Source: Sansalvadorimonas sp965221135 (GTDB taxonomy: Bacteria > Pseudomonadota > Gammaproteobacteria > Pseudomonadales > Endozoicomonadaceae). Taken from it: a DNA stretch of 64,000 nt. This document shows, in pieces, positions 8,494 through 16,451 of this stretch (its first letter is position 1; the number at the start of each line of letters is the position of its first letter). The stretch is from the NCBI GenBank assembly GCA_965221135.1, contig CBDCRZ010000106.1:806001-870000 (forward strand), in the 5' to 3' direction. Both the position numbers and the translations under genes were made by a program. The notes beneath the pieces are model-generated. The model did not search any database. It saw nothing but the letters and a program-made list of their open reading frames with translations, and was not told the origin of the DNA.

Positions 8494-9633
8494 ATGTCGA
8501 AAAGAGATTATTATGAGGTGCTCGGGGTTGCCCGTGATGCCACCGACAAAGAGATGAAGAAGGCTTATCGCCGCATGGCGATGAAGTTTCATCCTGACCG
8601 GAACCCCGGCGACGAAAAAGCCGAAGAGAGCTTTAAAGAGGTTAACGAAGCTTTTGAGATGCTGTCTGATCCTCAAAAGCGAGCCGCTTATGACCAGTAT
8701 GGCCATGCCGGTGTAGACCCAAATATGGGTGGCGGCCACGGCGGAGGATTCGGTGGTGGTGGTGCAGGCTTCGGCGATGCTTTCGGGGATATTTTTGGTG
8801 ATATCTTCGGTGGAGGCGGCGGTGGCCGTTCCAGTGTTCAGCGTGGTGCTGACCTGCGTTTTTCCCTACAGCTGGATCTCGAAGACGCCGTACGCGGTGT
8901 CGAGAAGAAGATCCGCATCCCAACCCTGGTTGAATGTAATACCTGTGACGGTTCTGGTGCCAGGAAAGGCTCTTCCGCGAAAACCTGTGGTACCTGTGCC
9001 GGTCACGGTCAGGTGCGTATGCAGCAGGGCTTCTTTGCGGTTCAGCAGACCTGTCCAGAGTGCCACGGTTCCGGCAAGGTTATAAAAGACCCATGCCGCG
9101 ACTGTCACGGTGAAGGCCGTGTGCAGGAGTACAAGACCCTCTCTGTGAAAGTGCCCAAGGGTGTGGATACAGGTGATCGCATTCGTCTGTCTGGCGAAGG
9201 TGAAGCGGGAGCCAACGGTGGCCCGGCAGGTGATCTGTATGTGCAGGTTGATGTTCGTGATCACGCCATCTTTGAGCGTGATGGCAAGCATCTCTACTGT
9301 GAAGTCCCTGTGACCTTTACCGACGCTGCCCTCGGTGGCGAGCTGGAAGTGCCGACCCTTGATGGTAAGGTGAAGCTGCGTATTCCTGCAGAAACCCAGA
9401 CCGGCAAGATGTTCCGTCTTCGTGGCAAGGGTGTTGTCCCTGTGCGTGGCGGTAGTCAGGGTGACCTGATCTGTAAGGTGGTTGTGGAAACTCCCGTGAA
9501 GCTGACCTCCCGTCAAAAGGAGTTGCTGAACGAATTGCAGGCTACTTTTGAGCAAACTGACGACAGGCACTCTCCACAGAAGCGCAGCTTCTTTGATGGT
9601 GTGAAGAAGTTCTTTGACGATATGGCCCCCTGA
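8494..9633 (+). CDS. dnaJ: Co-chaperone DnaJ (Hsp40)
   Basis: DnaJ delivers substrates to DnaK and stimulates its ATPase. The protein has 379 residues. The J domain occupies residues 1-70, with the essential HPD at about 33-35. A Gly/Phe-rich linker follows. Four CxxCxGxG-type zinc repeats come next (CNTCDGSG, CGTCAGHG, CPECHGSG, CRDCHGEG), so this is a class I DnaJ. The C-terminal substrate-binding domains complete the chain. The ribosome-binding site is weak, which fits lower expression than dnaK. A strong terminator follows the gene. Confidence 0.99.
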   Translation: MSKRDYYEVLGVARDATDKEMKKAYRRMAMKFHPDRNPGDEKAEESFKEVNEAFEMLSDPQKRAAYDQYGHAGVDPNMGGGHGGGFGGGGAGFGDAFGDIFGDIFGGGGGGRSSVQRGADLRFSLQLDLEDAVRGVEKKIRIPTLVECNTCDGSGARKGSSAKTCGTCAGHGQVRMQQGFFAVQQTCPECHGSGKVIKDPCRDCHGEGRVQEYKTLSVKVPKGVDTGDRIRLSGEGEAGANGGPAGDLYVQVDVRDHAIFERDGKHLYCEVPVTFTDAALGGELEVPTLDGKVKLRIPAETQTGKMFRLRGKGVVPVRGGSQGDLICKVVVETPVKLTSRQKELLNELQATFEQTDDRHSPQKRSFFDGVKKFFDDMAP

Positions 9634-9668
9634 TCTGACTCTTTAAACAGAGCATCTCACTCAAATCT

Positions 9669-9704
9669 AATGCCGCTGCCTGAATACAGGCAGCGGCATT
9701 TTTT
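9669..9704 (+). terminator. Rho-independent terminator after dnaJ
   Basis: AATGCCGCTGCCTG and CAGGCAGCGGCATT form a 14-bp perfect stem with an AATA loop. TTTT follows directly. Confidence 0.95.
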
Positions 9705-9913
9705 GTTTCGGTTTCGGTTTACCTTCCTGCTTTTGACTTGCGTTCCCGCTTTGTTGAACTAAATACCAACCTTTGCTGTGAAAGATACGGTGCTTGCTAG
9801 CGGGTGGACATGGTTCCGGGTCTTCTTATTAGTATGTTTCCAGACTTCATTAGCTTGATGAATGTGATGCAGTTACTGCCATCGTAATTATTGCAACTGT
9901 TGCTGCTTGCTCA

Positions 9914-10546
9914 ATGGGTCAGGCTGTCATGAACCGTGGTATTAAAGAATTATTGAAGGGTCTCAGCCTGGCTATGGCAATGTTGCCTGTTGTCTGTATG
10001 GCGCAGTCTGCTGCTATAGATGAGCAAAAAGCAGAGGTTCATGAGCCGCAAGGGTCAAATGATAATGATGGTGAGCATGCTTCCTGGAGGAGTAAGCTGC
10101 CAGAGGCTTTGGGGGGAAGCGGGATTGACGGTGTTCGCCGCAAGCCCAAATATACAGTGTCGACCAGTGTTTACACTCGCCATTGGAACCCTAAAGATGA
10201 GCATAATAATAATCAGCGTTTGATTGGTATTGATCGTGCTGTGGGAAGCTACTCCGTCGGTGGGGCATTGTTTAGTAACTCTTTCCATCAATCCTCACAG
10301 TATATTTATGTAGCCCGGGAGTTCCGCTTTGATAATGTTTTTCCGGGGTTGCGCAGCAAGGTGTCTGCCGGTTTGCTGCATGGTTATCGTGGTGATGCTA
10401 AAAATAAGATTCCTTTTAATGATTTGGGTATTGCCCCTATCATTATTCCCACTATAGGTTACGCCAGCCGGTATATTGAACTGGATGCACAATTTCTGGG
10501 GCTCAATGCGGTGATGGTAACAGCGGGTATTCCTTTCCACCTGTGA
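9914..10546 (+). CDS. Small outer-membrane beta-barrel-like protein
   Basis: This 210-residue protein has a signal peptide of about 30 residues ending near CMAQSAA. A polar Asp/Asn linker follows. From about residue 75, short alternating strands such as YTVSTSVYTRHWNP, SVGGALFSNSFHQSSQYIYV and YIELDAQFLGLNAV suggest an eight-strand barrel. The chain ends in GIPFHL, close to the aromatic terminus of barrel proteins. The TRHWNP and NSFHQSSQYIY pattern recalls phage-type and PagP-like small barrels, but I cannot name a function. Two in-frame ATGs are possible, 9914 and 9929; the second has CAGG six bases upstream. It sits between dnaJ and dapB, outside the conserved order. Confidence 0.65.
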   Translation: MGQAVMNRGIKELLKGLSLAMAMLPVVCMAQSAAIDEQKAEVHEPQGSNDNDGEHASWRSKLPEALGGSGIDGVRRKPKYTVSTSVYTRHWNPKDEHNNNQRLIGIDRAVGSYSVGGALFSNSFHQSSQYIYVAREFRFDNVFPGLRSKVSAGLLHGYRGDAKNKIPFNDLGIAPIIIPTIGYASRYIELDAQFLGLNAVMVTAGIPFHL

Positions 10547-10570
10547 CGCCAGGTCTTGTTGGTCTTATGG

Positions 10571-10597
10571 AAAAAGCCTCCTTTTGGGAGGCTTTTT
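10571..10597. terminator. Bidirectional terminator
   Basis: AAAAAGCCTCC and GGAGGCTTTTT flank a short loop. The A and T runs on both sides make it usable from both strands. It separates the barrel-protein gene from the convergent gene ending at 10613. Confidence 0.92.
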
Positions 10598-10612
10598 TAT
10601 GAAATATCCGGG

Positions 10613-11308
10613 CTAGTAATGTCGTTTTACAAAATGGATATCCATGGGCTCTCCGGCACCTGCGCCCTGGGTATTCCATGTGCATTTTATGTTGGCGTGA
10701 TCCGCATCAAGAAAGTGCAGATGACACTGAAAGGAAAATGGTGGATCGGTAAGATCCCAGTTGACCTGCTCCTGGTGGCCGGGGCTGGTATTACCACTGA
10801 AGCCATGCCCGAAGTCCAGTGGGGGCGTGTCATTATCAGGGTCGTAGGTAATCCAGTCGGAAATAGAAAACGATCTTGTGTGGGTATTAATACTTGAGCC
10901 GTTAAATCGGGAATCAGTCGTATCATAAATTTCCTGATCTTTGGACAGGTCGCATCTGAATGATCTTCCGTTCTCTTTTACCCTTACATAGGAAAAAAAA
11001 TCATCCTTCAAGAAAATGACGGTGCCTTTTAAGGTGTTGAAGGTGGCTTCTTCTGTGGATCTATTTACGGTGCCTTTAATATTATCGAAAGTCGCAGTAA
11101 GAATGTTCCCCTCATGGACATCATCTACCAGCAGCTTGATGTGATCAGTCTGATCGACTGTATTATCAGGATAATAAATATTACACGAGCCAACATAAGT
11201 TGTACCAGCACTGAGCGCAGGTAATAACGCCAGTGAGCAAAGTATCATTTGCCTTCTTTTACATGATGGCCGCTGAGGGGTAATCAGTCTGAACAGTTGC
11301 TCCTGCAT
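10613..11308 (-). CDS. Unknown exported protein
   Basis: This 231-residue protein has a basic N-terminus and a hydrophobic segment at about residues 20-33, then SAGTTYV, a plausible signal peptidase site. The mature part is polar and strand-rich, with four cysteines (for example SCNIYYPDN, FRCDLS, FQCHLHF and IKCTWN) that could form two disulfides in the periplasm. GAGG lies eight bases before the ATG at 11308. I recognise no family. It is convergent with the barrel-protein gene and belongs to the same insertion between dnaJ and dapB. Confidence 0.6.
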   Translation of the reverse strand: MQEQLFRLITPQRPSCKRRQMILCSLALLPALSAGTTYVGSCNIYYPDNTVDQTDHIKLLVDDVHEGNILTATFDNIKGTVNRSTEEATFNTLKGTVIFLKDDFFSYVRVKENGRSFRCDLSKDQEIYDTTDSRFNGSSINTHTRSFSISDWITYDPDNDTPPLDFGHGFSGNTSPGHQEQVNWDLTDPPFSFQCHLHFLDADHANIKCTWNTQGAGAGEPMDIHFVKRHY

Positions 11309-11455
11309 GGGAAGAACCTCGTACCGATGAGTCCTTGTGGTGAGTGTTGCGGTAGAAAGAATGATGATCGCAGGACAGGCTTACTTGGATGAAATGAGCC
11401 GTAAGTGTAGGTGATGCCCTATTATTCCGTATTTTTAATAACGCTTGGGCGTGGA

Positions 11456-12313
11456 TTAATTGGCACTGGATGCGGTAAAGGCCTGAGGGGGCTGGACGTA
11501 GGCATCTTGAGCTGCAATTAGTTCCAGTTCGCGGCTCCTGGTTGCCCAGGTTTTCTCGAATAGGGCGAAAATAGCACCAGCGGTATGCTCGAGGGTCTTT
11601 TTAATATTGCGGGTACGCAGATATTTGGCGAGGAAAATTGCGGCGGTCGCATCACCTGAGCCATTCACCGGATAAGGGAACTCCAGGCATGGCGTGGCAA
11701 TAATCCAGGCTTCATCTCTATCGACGGCTAGCATTTCAATCACCCCGGGTTGGGTGTCGGTGCGCATCAGGCTGGTGACCAGCACTTTGGACGGGCCTTT
11801 AGCCTGCAGTTCCTTAACGGCTTTAAGGGCGCTCTCAAGAGTGTCGACCTTATGGCCGGTGAGAAGCTCCAGCTCAAAGTGGTTTGGGGTGAGTATGTCG
11901 GCCCGTTGCAGAACCTTGTCCCGGAAAAACTCAGGAATACCGTCCTGTACAAAAATGCCTCTGTCAGTATCGCCAATAACTGGGTCGCAACAATAAAGGG
12001 AGTCAGGGTTGGCAGTCTTAACTTTATCCACAGCTTCCAGAATGGCGTTGCCCAGTTGCGGTGCGCCCATATAGCCAGACAGCACGGCTGAGCATTCAGG
12101 AAGAACTCTCCGGTCTTCGATGCCGGCAATGACTTCACTGACAGTGTTGGCATCAAAAACGGGGCCGCGCCAGGAGCCATGCCCGGTGTGATTAGAAAAC
12201 ATCACCGTATGCACGGGCCAGACTTCAAAGCCCATACGTTGCAGGGGGAAGACGGCAGAGGCGTTGCCCGCATGGCCGTAAGCCACATGGGACTGAATAG
12301 AGAGAATGTTCAT
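11456..12313 (-). CDS. pdxY: Pyridoxal kinase PdxY
   Basis: PdxY phosphorylates pyridoxal with ATP in the vitamin B6 salvage pathway. The protein has 285 residues and aligns along its length with E. coli PdxY. It begins MNILSIQSHVAYGHAGN and keeps WPVHTVMFSNHTGHG, VLSGYMGAPQLG and CDPVIGD. The anion-hole region reads NGSGDATAAIFLA, where E. coli has GVGDVTSGLLL, and contains the catalytic Asp. The ATG at 12313 is chosen by homology; a TTG at 12334 would add seven residues. It is alone on the minus strand, diverging from dapB. Confidence 0.93.
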   Translation of the reverse strand: MNILSIQSHVAYGHAGNASAVFPLQRMGFEVWPVHTVMFSNHTGHGSWRGPVFDANTVSEVIAGIEDRRVLPECSAVLSGYMGAPQLGNAILEAVDKVKTANPDSLYCCDPVIGDTDRGIFVQDGIPEFFRDKVLQRADILTPNHFELELLTGHKVDTLESALKAVKELQAKGPSKVLVTSLMRTDTQPGVIEMLAVDRDEAWIIATPCLEFPYPVNGSGDATAAIFLAKYLRTRNIKKTLEHTAGAIFALFEKTWATRSRELELIAAQDAYVQPPQAFTASSAN

Positions 12314-12487
12314 GGGTATGTAAACACTGGCCAAAGATGAAATAATGTTTACAGGTTAGCGTGAGGTGCGGGGAAAAAATATGGCCTTAAGTCATAACTT
12401 CTCACCTTTAGGGTCGTTCTTCGCCTTTGCGTAAAACGTCCGGGCTGTGATAATTGCCCCCTATCAGGAATAACAGGCAGAGGAATA

Positions 12488-13294
12488 ATGATGACAAGAA
12501 TTGCTGTAGTCGGTGCGGCGGGACGTATGGGTAAGGCGCTGGTGCAGGCTGTCTGTCAGGATGATGCCACCGAGCTGACTGTTGCCATCGACCGTCCGGG
12601 TAGCACTTTGATTGGCGCAGATATCGGCGAGCTGGCTGGTGTTGGCAGGCTGGGTGTGACTCTGTCGGATGACCTTGAGGGCGCAGCGGGCCAGTTTGAT
12701 GCGGTGATTGATTTCACCTCTCCAGACAGCACCATGCATCATGTCAAAATCTGTCGTGACCATGGCAAGGCGATTGTTATCGGAACCACTGGCCTGGATG
12801 AAGAGCAGAAGGCTGTACTGCAGGAAGCTGGTCAGGATATTCCTGTGATCTTCGCTCCTAATATGAGTGTGGGCGTCAACCTGATCTTCAAACTGCTGGA
12901 GACAGCGGCCCGGGTTATGGGTGACGAAAGCGATATCGAGATTGTTGAAGCCCATCACCGTCACAAAGTCGATGCGCCTTCCGGTACAGCTCTGCGAATG
13001 GGTGAGATTATTGCCGACACTCTGGGCCGTGATCTGGAGAAGTGTGCGGTCTATGGCCGTGAGGGCCATACCGGTGCCCGTGATAAAGACACCATCGGCT
13101 TTGCCACCATTCGCGGCGGCGATATTGTCGGTGAGCACAATGCCATGTTTATTGCCGAGGGCGAGCGCGTCGAGATTGGTATTCGTTCTGCTTCCCGGGC
13201 GACCTACGCTAATGGCGCTGTGCGTGGTGCCAAGTGGGTGATACAGAAGGGTAAGGGTCTTTACGATATGCAGGATGTGCTGGGTCTGCGCTGA
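12488..13294 (+). CDS. dapB: 4-hydroxy-tetrahydrodipicolinate reductase DapB
   Basis: DapB reduces the cyclic dipicolinate intermediate with NAD(P)H in the lysine and diaminopimelate pathway. The protein has 268 residues. It opens with the nucleotide-binding motif VVGAAGRMGKAL. The signature EAHHRHKVDAPSGTAL, with the catalytic His pair and the substrate-binding Lys, lies near residues 155-170. It ends in YDMQDVLGLR, as in other members. AGAGGAA precedes the start by a few bases; a second ATG directly follows the first. In relatives dapB is followed by carA, but here a 1.5-kb insertion separates them. Confidence 0.98.
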   Translation: MMTRIAVVGAAGRMGKALVQAVCQDDATELTVAIDRPGSTLIGADIGELAGVGRLGVTLSDDLEGAAGQFDAVIDFTSPDSTMHHVKICRDHGKAIVIGTTGLDEEQKAVLQEAGQDIPVIFAPNMSVGVNLIFKLLETAARVMGDESDIEIVEAHHRHKVDAPSGTALRMGEIIADTLGRDLEKCAVYGREGHTGARDKDTIGFATIRGGDIVGEHNAMFIAEGERVEIGIRSASRATYANGAVRGAKWVIQKGKGLYDMQDVLGLR

Positions 13295-13357
13295 TTTTCC
13301 TTTTATCTGTCTAATATAATGGGAGTGACATTTTTTTTGGCGCAGGGAGGTGCCTGA

Positions 13358-14839
13358 ATGTCGATTCACGGTTCGCAAAGTATTCCCCCTCAAACCCGTG
13401 GCATTGAGCCGACGATTCGCAGTCGCTCTAATGCCATCACTTCCGATTCGAGTCCTGTTGTCAGGGGGTTGAATCGTTCTATCAGTGTTGAGCCTTCTGT
13501 AGAGTCAAAGCTTTTCATTGCAAACCCTGCCAATGGAGAAACTCCTTCAAAGTACCTGATGTCTCGCTCAGTGAGTGCAGACGCAGGTGTGCGTATGGTG
13601 TCCATGTTGGGGCAAAGTCCTCAATCGCTGATGACCAGTGAAGGGCTGGTGGCTGAGGCCGGTGCTCCGAAAAAAGATGTACTCCTGAAAAAGCAGAGTA
13701 CGACTTATAAAGCCGCGCTGGCAGCTCTTGATCAATATCATGCTAAGCAAGGCACTGGCGAAAAGCTCGATGCACTCAAAGATGTTAAAAAGACAGGTGA
13801 GGATTTTCTGGCCAAGAAGTTTTCGGAATCTCCTTCCAAAGGTGGCATGTCGCCAAAGAGCAATCCAAGGGTTGCGGGCGCGGTTCATTTAATGGAGAGC
13901 ATTAGGGCCGAAGAGAAGCAGCTATTAAAAGCTGCGGTATCAGAGCTTTCTGTGGGGAAGGGCGATATGCGGCCATTGGCAGGAAAGGTGGCAGCGTTTC
14001 CGGTTAAAGAGCTGGTGAGCAGTTTGGCTGTGTTGCCCGATGGCGAGCGTATTGAAGCTTTGAAGCATGTGCTGGAGAGTTTGAGGGAAGTGTCTCACGA
14101 TAATCTCAAGGCGCTGGATGTTGTGGTGCAGTTGATGGGAGCCCCGGGCATTGATGCGGCTGTTCATACCGCTGACCTGGCTATGGTGGTCGCTCATGGT
14201 GAACCCCATGAGAATGCCAAAACTACCAAGAGGGCATTTGATCAGGGTGTGCTGGATATTACTCTTCTGGCCAGTGTGGCTCAGAACAATACCCAGCGTC
14301 TCGGTGGCGGTGAGATGATGGAGCGACACAGGGCAGATGAAGTGATCAAAACCCTGAATCCGGAATACCTGAATGGGACTCAGGCCTGGGCCTCTGTGCA
14401 AAAAGCAGGGGTGATTGGTTCGATTGATATGGATGGCTCTGCTGACTTTACTTTTAAAGTGGGTATGCAGGCAAATACCGTGACCATCGACCGGATGATG
14501 CGAGAGGCCGATGGTGACCCGGCTTTTATTAAGATGATTCAGGCCTGGGACCAAATGACCGGCAAGGACATGATTGATTATCTAAAGGCGCTGCCAAACC
14601 CGAAGTTAGGCAGAGCTATTGATATCAGTGATTCTGAGTTTATTAAGCAGGCATCAAAACTGGATACGGCCTATTTTCATAATCTGGCAGAGGGGAAGCC
14701 CGTAGACCGGCAGGCGCTGGGTTGGCAGCCTTTACCGTCTGGCTGGGCGGATAACCCGGACACTCGCACTTCCAAAGCTGACATCGTCTCGGATTTTTTC
14801 TTTCGTAATGCGCCGGGAGTAAAAGTGGCTTTGCCTTAG
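13358..14839 (+). CDS. Effector-like protein with a RhoGAP-like segment
   Basis: This 493-residue protein has no signal peptide. Its first 90 residues are polar and rich in Ser, Pro and Arg, as in many type III effectors. Residues 228-283 (LPDGERIEALKHVLESL, then REVSHDNLKAL, then AVHTADLAMVVAHGEP) line up with the RhoGAP core, including the N-xxx-L and T-x-x-NLA-x-V-F-x-P patterns. Upstream, SEGLVAEAGAPKK at 94-106 matches the EGIFRxSGS loop, but the catalytic Arg position is Ala99. Residues 290-493 match nothing I know. GGGAGGTG lies seven bases before the ATG, and TATAAT at 13315-13320 may be its -10 element. The domain assignment is by eye and tentative. Confidence 0.5.
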   Translation: MSIHGSQSIPPQTRGIEPTIRSRSNAITSDSSPVVRGLNRSISVEPSVESKLFIANPANGETPSKYLMSRSVSADAGVRMVSMLGQSPQSLMTSEGLVAEAGAPKKDVLLKKQSTTYKAALAALDQYHAKQGTGEKLDALKDVKKTGEDFLAKKFSESPSKGGMSPKSNPRVAGAVHLMESIRAEEKQLLKAAVSELSVGKGDMRPLAGKVAAFPVKELVSSLAVLPDGERIEALKHVLESLREVSHDNLKALDVVVQLMGAPGIDAAVHTADLAMVVAHGEPHENAKTTKRAFDQGVLDITLLASVAQNNTQRLGGGEMMERHRADEVIKTLNPEYLNGTQAWASVQKAGVIGSIDMDGSADFTFKVGMQANTVTIDRMMREADGDPAFIKMIQAWDQMTGKDMIDYLKALPNPKLGRAIDISDSEFIKQASKLDTAYFHNLAEGKPVDRQALGWQPLPSGWADNPDTRTSKADIVSDFFFRNAPGVKVALP

Positions 14840-15150
14840 GGCTAGGTGTCAGGCTGCTGATCTGGGGTAAGAAGAGTATTGATATCCAAGGCTTTTATCT
14901 TGCTGTGTTGTGTTTTTGAATGACCTTATAAGTTATCTTGATCGCGCATAAGTGCCTGCCGAGACTGTATACGTACAATGGACGCTGTGGCAGGTATCTG
15001 ATAGGATGCGTTCAATTTATTTAGGGGCAGGCAAGAGGCTGGCCCCGATCAAGAATAACAAGGTTGAAGAAGCGAGATGGAACTTGGTTGCATCTCGCTT
15101 TTTTGCGGATTGGACATGACGACAACTGTGTTGTACAGCGGGAGGACGCT
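14840..15150 (+). promoter_or_regulatory. carA leader region with attenuator
   Basis: This 311-bp gap holds the presumed carAB promoter and leader. A seven-codon frame, ATG GAC GCT GTG GCA GGT ATC TGA, begins near 14978 but has no clear ribosome site. GGGGC near 15024 and GCCCC near 15043 can pair. The main feature is the terminator-like hairpin annotated separately just before carA. Confidence 0.4.
15071..15104 (+). terminator. Terminator-like attenuator upstream of carA
   Basis: AGCGAGATG and CATCTCGCT form a 9-bp stem with an 11-base loop, followed directly by six T. It lies 47 bp before the carA start codon and on the coding strand, so it may either end upstream transcription or attenuate carAB in response to pyrimidines or arginine. 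Confidence 0.7.
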
Positions 15151-16284
15151 TTGAGCAGGACTGCCATACTTGCTCTTGAAGACGGTAGCATCTTCCACGG
15201 TATCGCCATCGGCTGCGATGGAGAAACCAGTGGAGAAGTGGTCTTCAATACTGCAATGACCGGGTATCAGGAAATTCTTACAGATCCCTCCTATGCTCGA
15301 CAAATCGTAACATTAACCTATCCCCATATTGGCAACACCGGCACCACCCCCGAAGATGAAGAAGCCAGTCAAATCTGGTCTTCTGGTCTCGTTATTCGTG
15401 ATCTTCCTCTCCTTGCCAGTAACTGGCGTAATTCTCAATCCCTCGATGAATATCTCGAAGACAACAATATTGTTGCCATCGCCGATATTGATACCCGTCG
15501 TCTGACGCGGATTCTGCGGGAGAAAGGTGCGCAAGGCGGAGCGATTGTTGCGGGTACTGGTGCGACTGAAGCCCGGGCTCTGGAGCTGGCAAAAGCCTTC
15601 CCAGGCCTGAAAGGTATGGATCTCGCTCAGGTTGTAACGACCAAAGAAAATTACACCTGGACAGAAGGTGTGTGGGAGCTGGAAACCGACAGTCATATCG
15701 ACCGTGCTGACGATGCCCGTTTCCATGTTGTCGCTTATGACTTCGGTGTGAAGCGCAACATTCTGCGTATGCTGGCTGAACGTGGCTGCCGCCTGACGGT
15801 GGTTCCTGCGACGACTCCTGCGAAGGATGTTCTGGCGCTGAACCCTGATGGTGTATTCCTGTCCAACGGCCCCGGAGACCCGGAGCCTTGCGACTACGCC
15901 ATTGAAGCGATTCGCGAGATTTTGACAGCAGACCTGCCTGTATTTGGCATCTGCCTTGGTCACCAGCTATTGGCTCTGGCCTCTGGTGCCCAGACTGAGA
16001 AGATGAAATTTGGTCACCACGGTGCCAACCATCCGGTTCAGGATCTGGACTCCAGTGTGGTGATGATCACCAGTCAGAACCACGGTTTTGCGGTGTCTGA
16101 AAAGGATCTGCCGTCTAACCTGCGCGCTACGCACAAGTCACTGTTCGACGGTTCCCTGCAGGGGATTGAGCGTACAGACTTGTCGGCCTTCAGTTTCCAG
16201 GGGCACCCGGAAGCCAGCCCAGGCCCACACGATGTGGCGCCGCTGTTTGACCGGTTTATCACGGAACTGGAAAAGCGACGTTAA
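15151..16284 (+). CDS. carA: Carbamoyl-phosphate synthase small subunit CarA
   Basis: CarA is the glutaminase subunit that feeds ammonia to CarB for carbamoyl phosphate, used in arginine and pyrimidine synthesis. The protein has 377 residues. The N-terminal domain holds VFNTAMTGYQEILTDPSY. The class I amidotransferase domain has the nucleophile Cys in FGICLGHQLLALA, and the His and Glu of the triad in FQGHPEASPG. The start is a TTG at 15151. GGAGG ends five bases upstream, and homologues begin at the same place (LSRTAILALEDG against E. coli MIKSALLVLEDG). carB follows after 167 bp. Confidence 0.97.
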   Translation: MSRTAILALEDGSIFHGIAIGCDGETSGEVVFNTAMTGYQEILTDPSYARQIVTLTYPHIGNTGTTPEDEEASQIWSSGLVIRDLPLLASNWRNSQSLDEYLEDNNIVAIADIDTRRLTRILREKGAQGGAIVAGTGATEARALELAKAFPGLKGMDLAQVVTTKENYTWTEGVWELETDSHIDRADDARFHVVAYDFGVKRNILRMLAERGCRLTVVPATTPAKDVLALNPDGVFLSNGPGDPEPCDYAIEAIREILTADLPVFGICLGHQLLALASGAQTEKMKFGHHGANHPVQDLDSSVVMITSQNHGFAVSEKDLPSNLRATHKSLFDGSLQGIERTDLSAFSFQGHPEASPGPHDVAPLFDRFITELEKRR

Positions 16285-16451
16285 GCGTCAGCTATCTGCT
16301 CGCTGGCGCCTTTAAGGCGTCAGCAGAGCCAGGAATGGTAAACCTCAGGAGATTGGATAAGTAGCCAGCCCCCTGACGGTTCAAAAATCCCGACTGTGAA
16401 CATCAGGCTATAGCTATCAGCTATTAAAATCAGGGTGTAGAAGAAAGTATC

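Noticed and set aside
15064..15150. An extension of carA upstream of 15151
   Set aside because: It would run through the terminator hairpin, and homologues begin at the TTG with its strong GGAGG.
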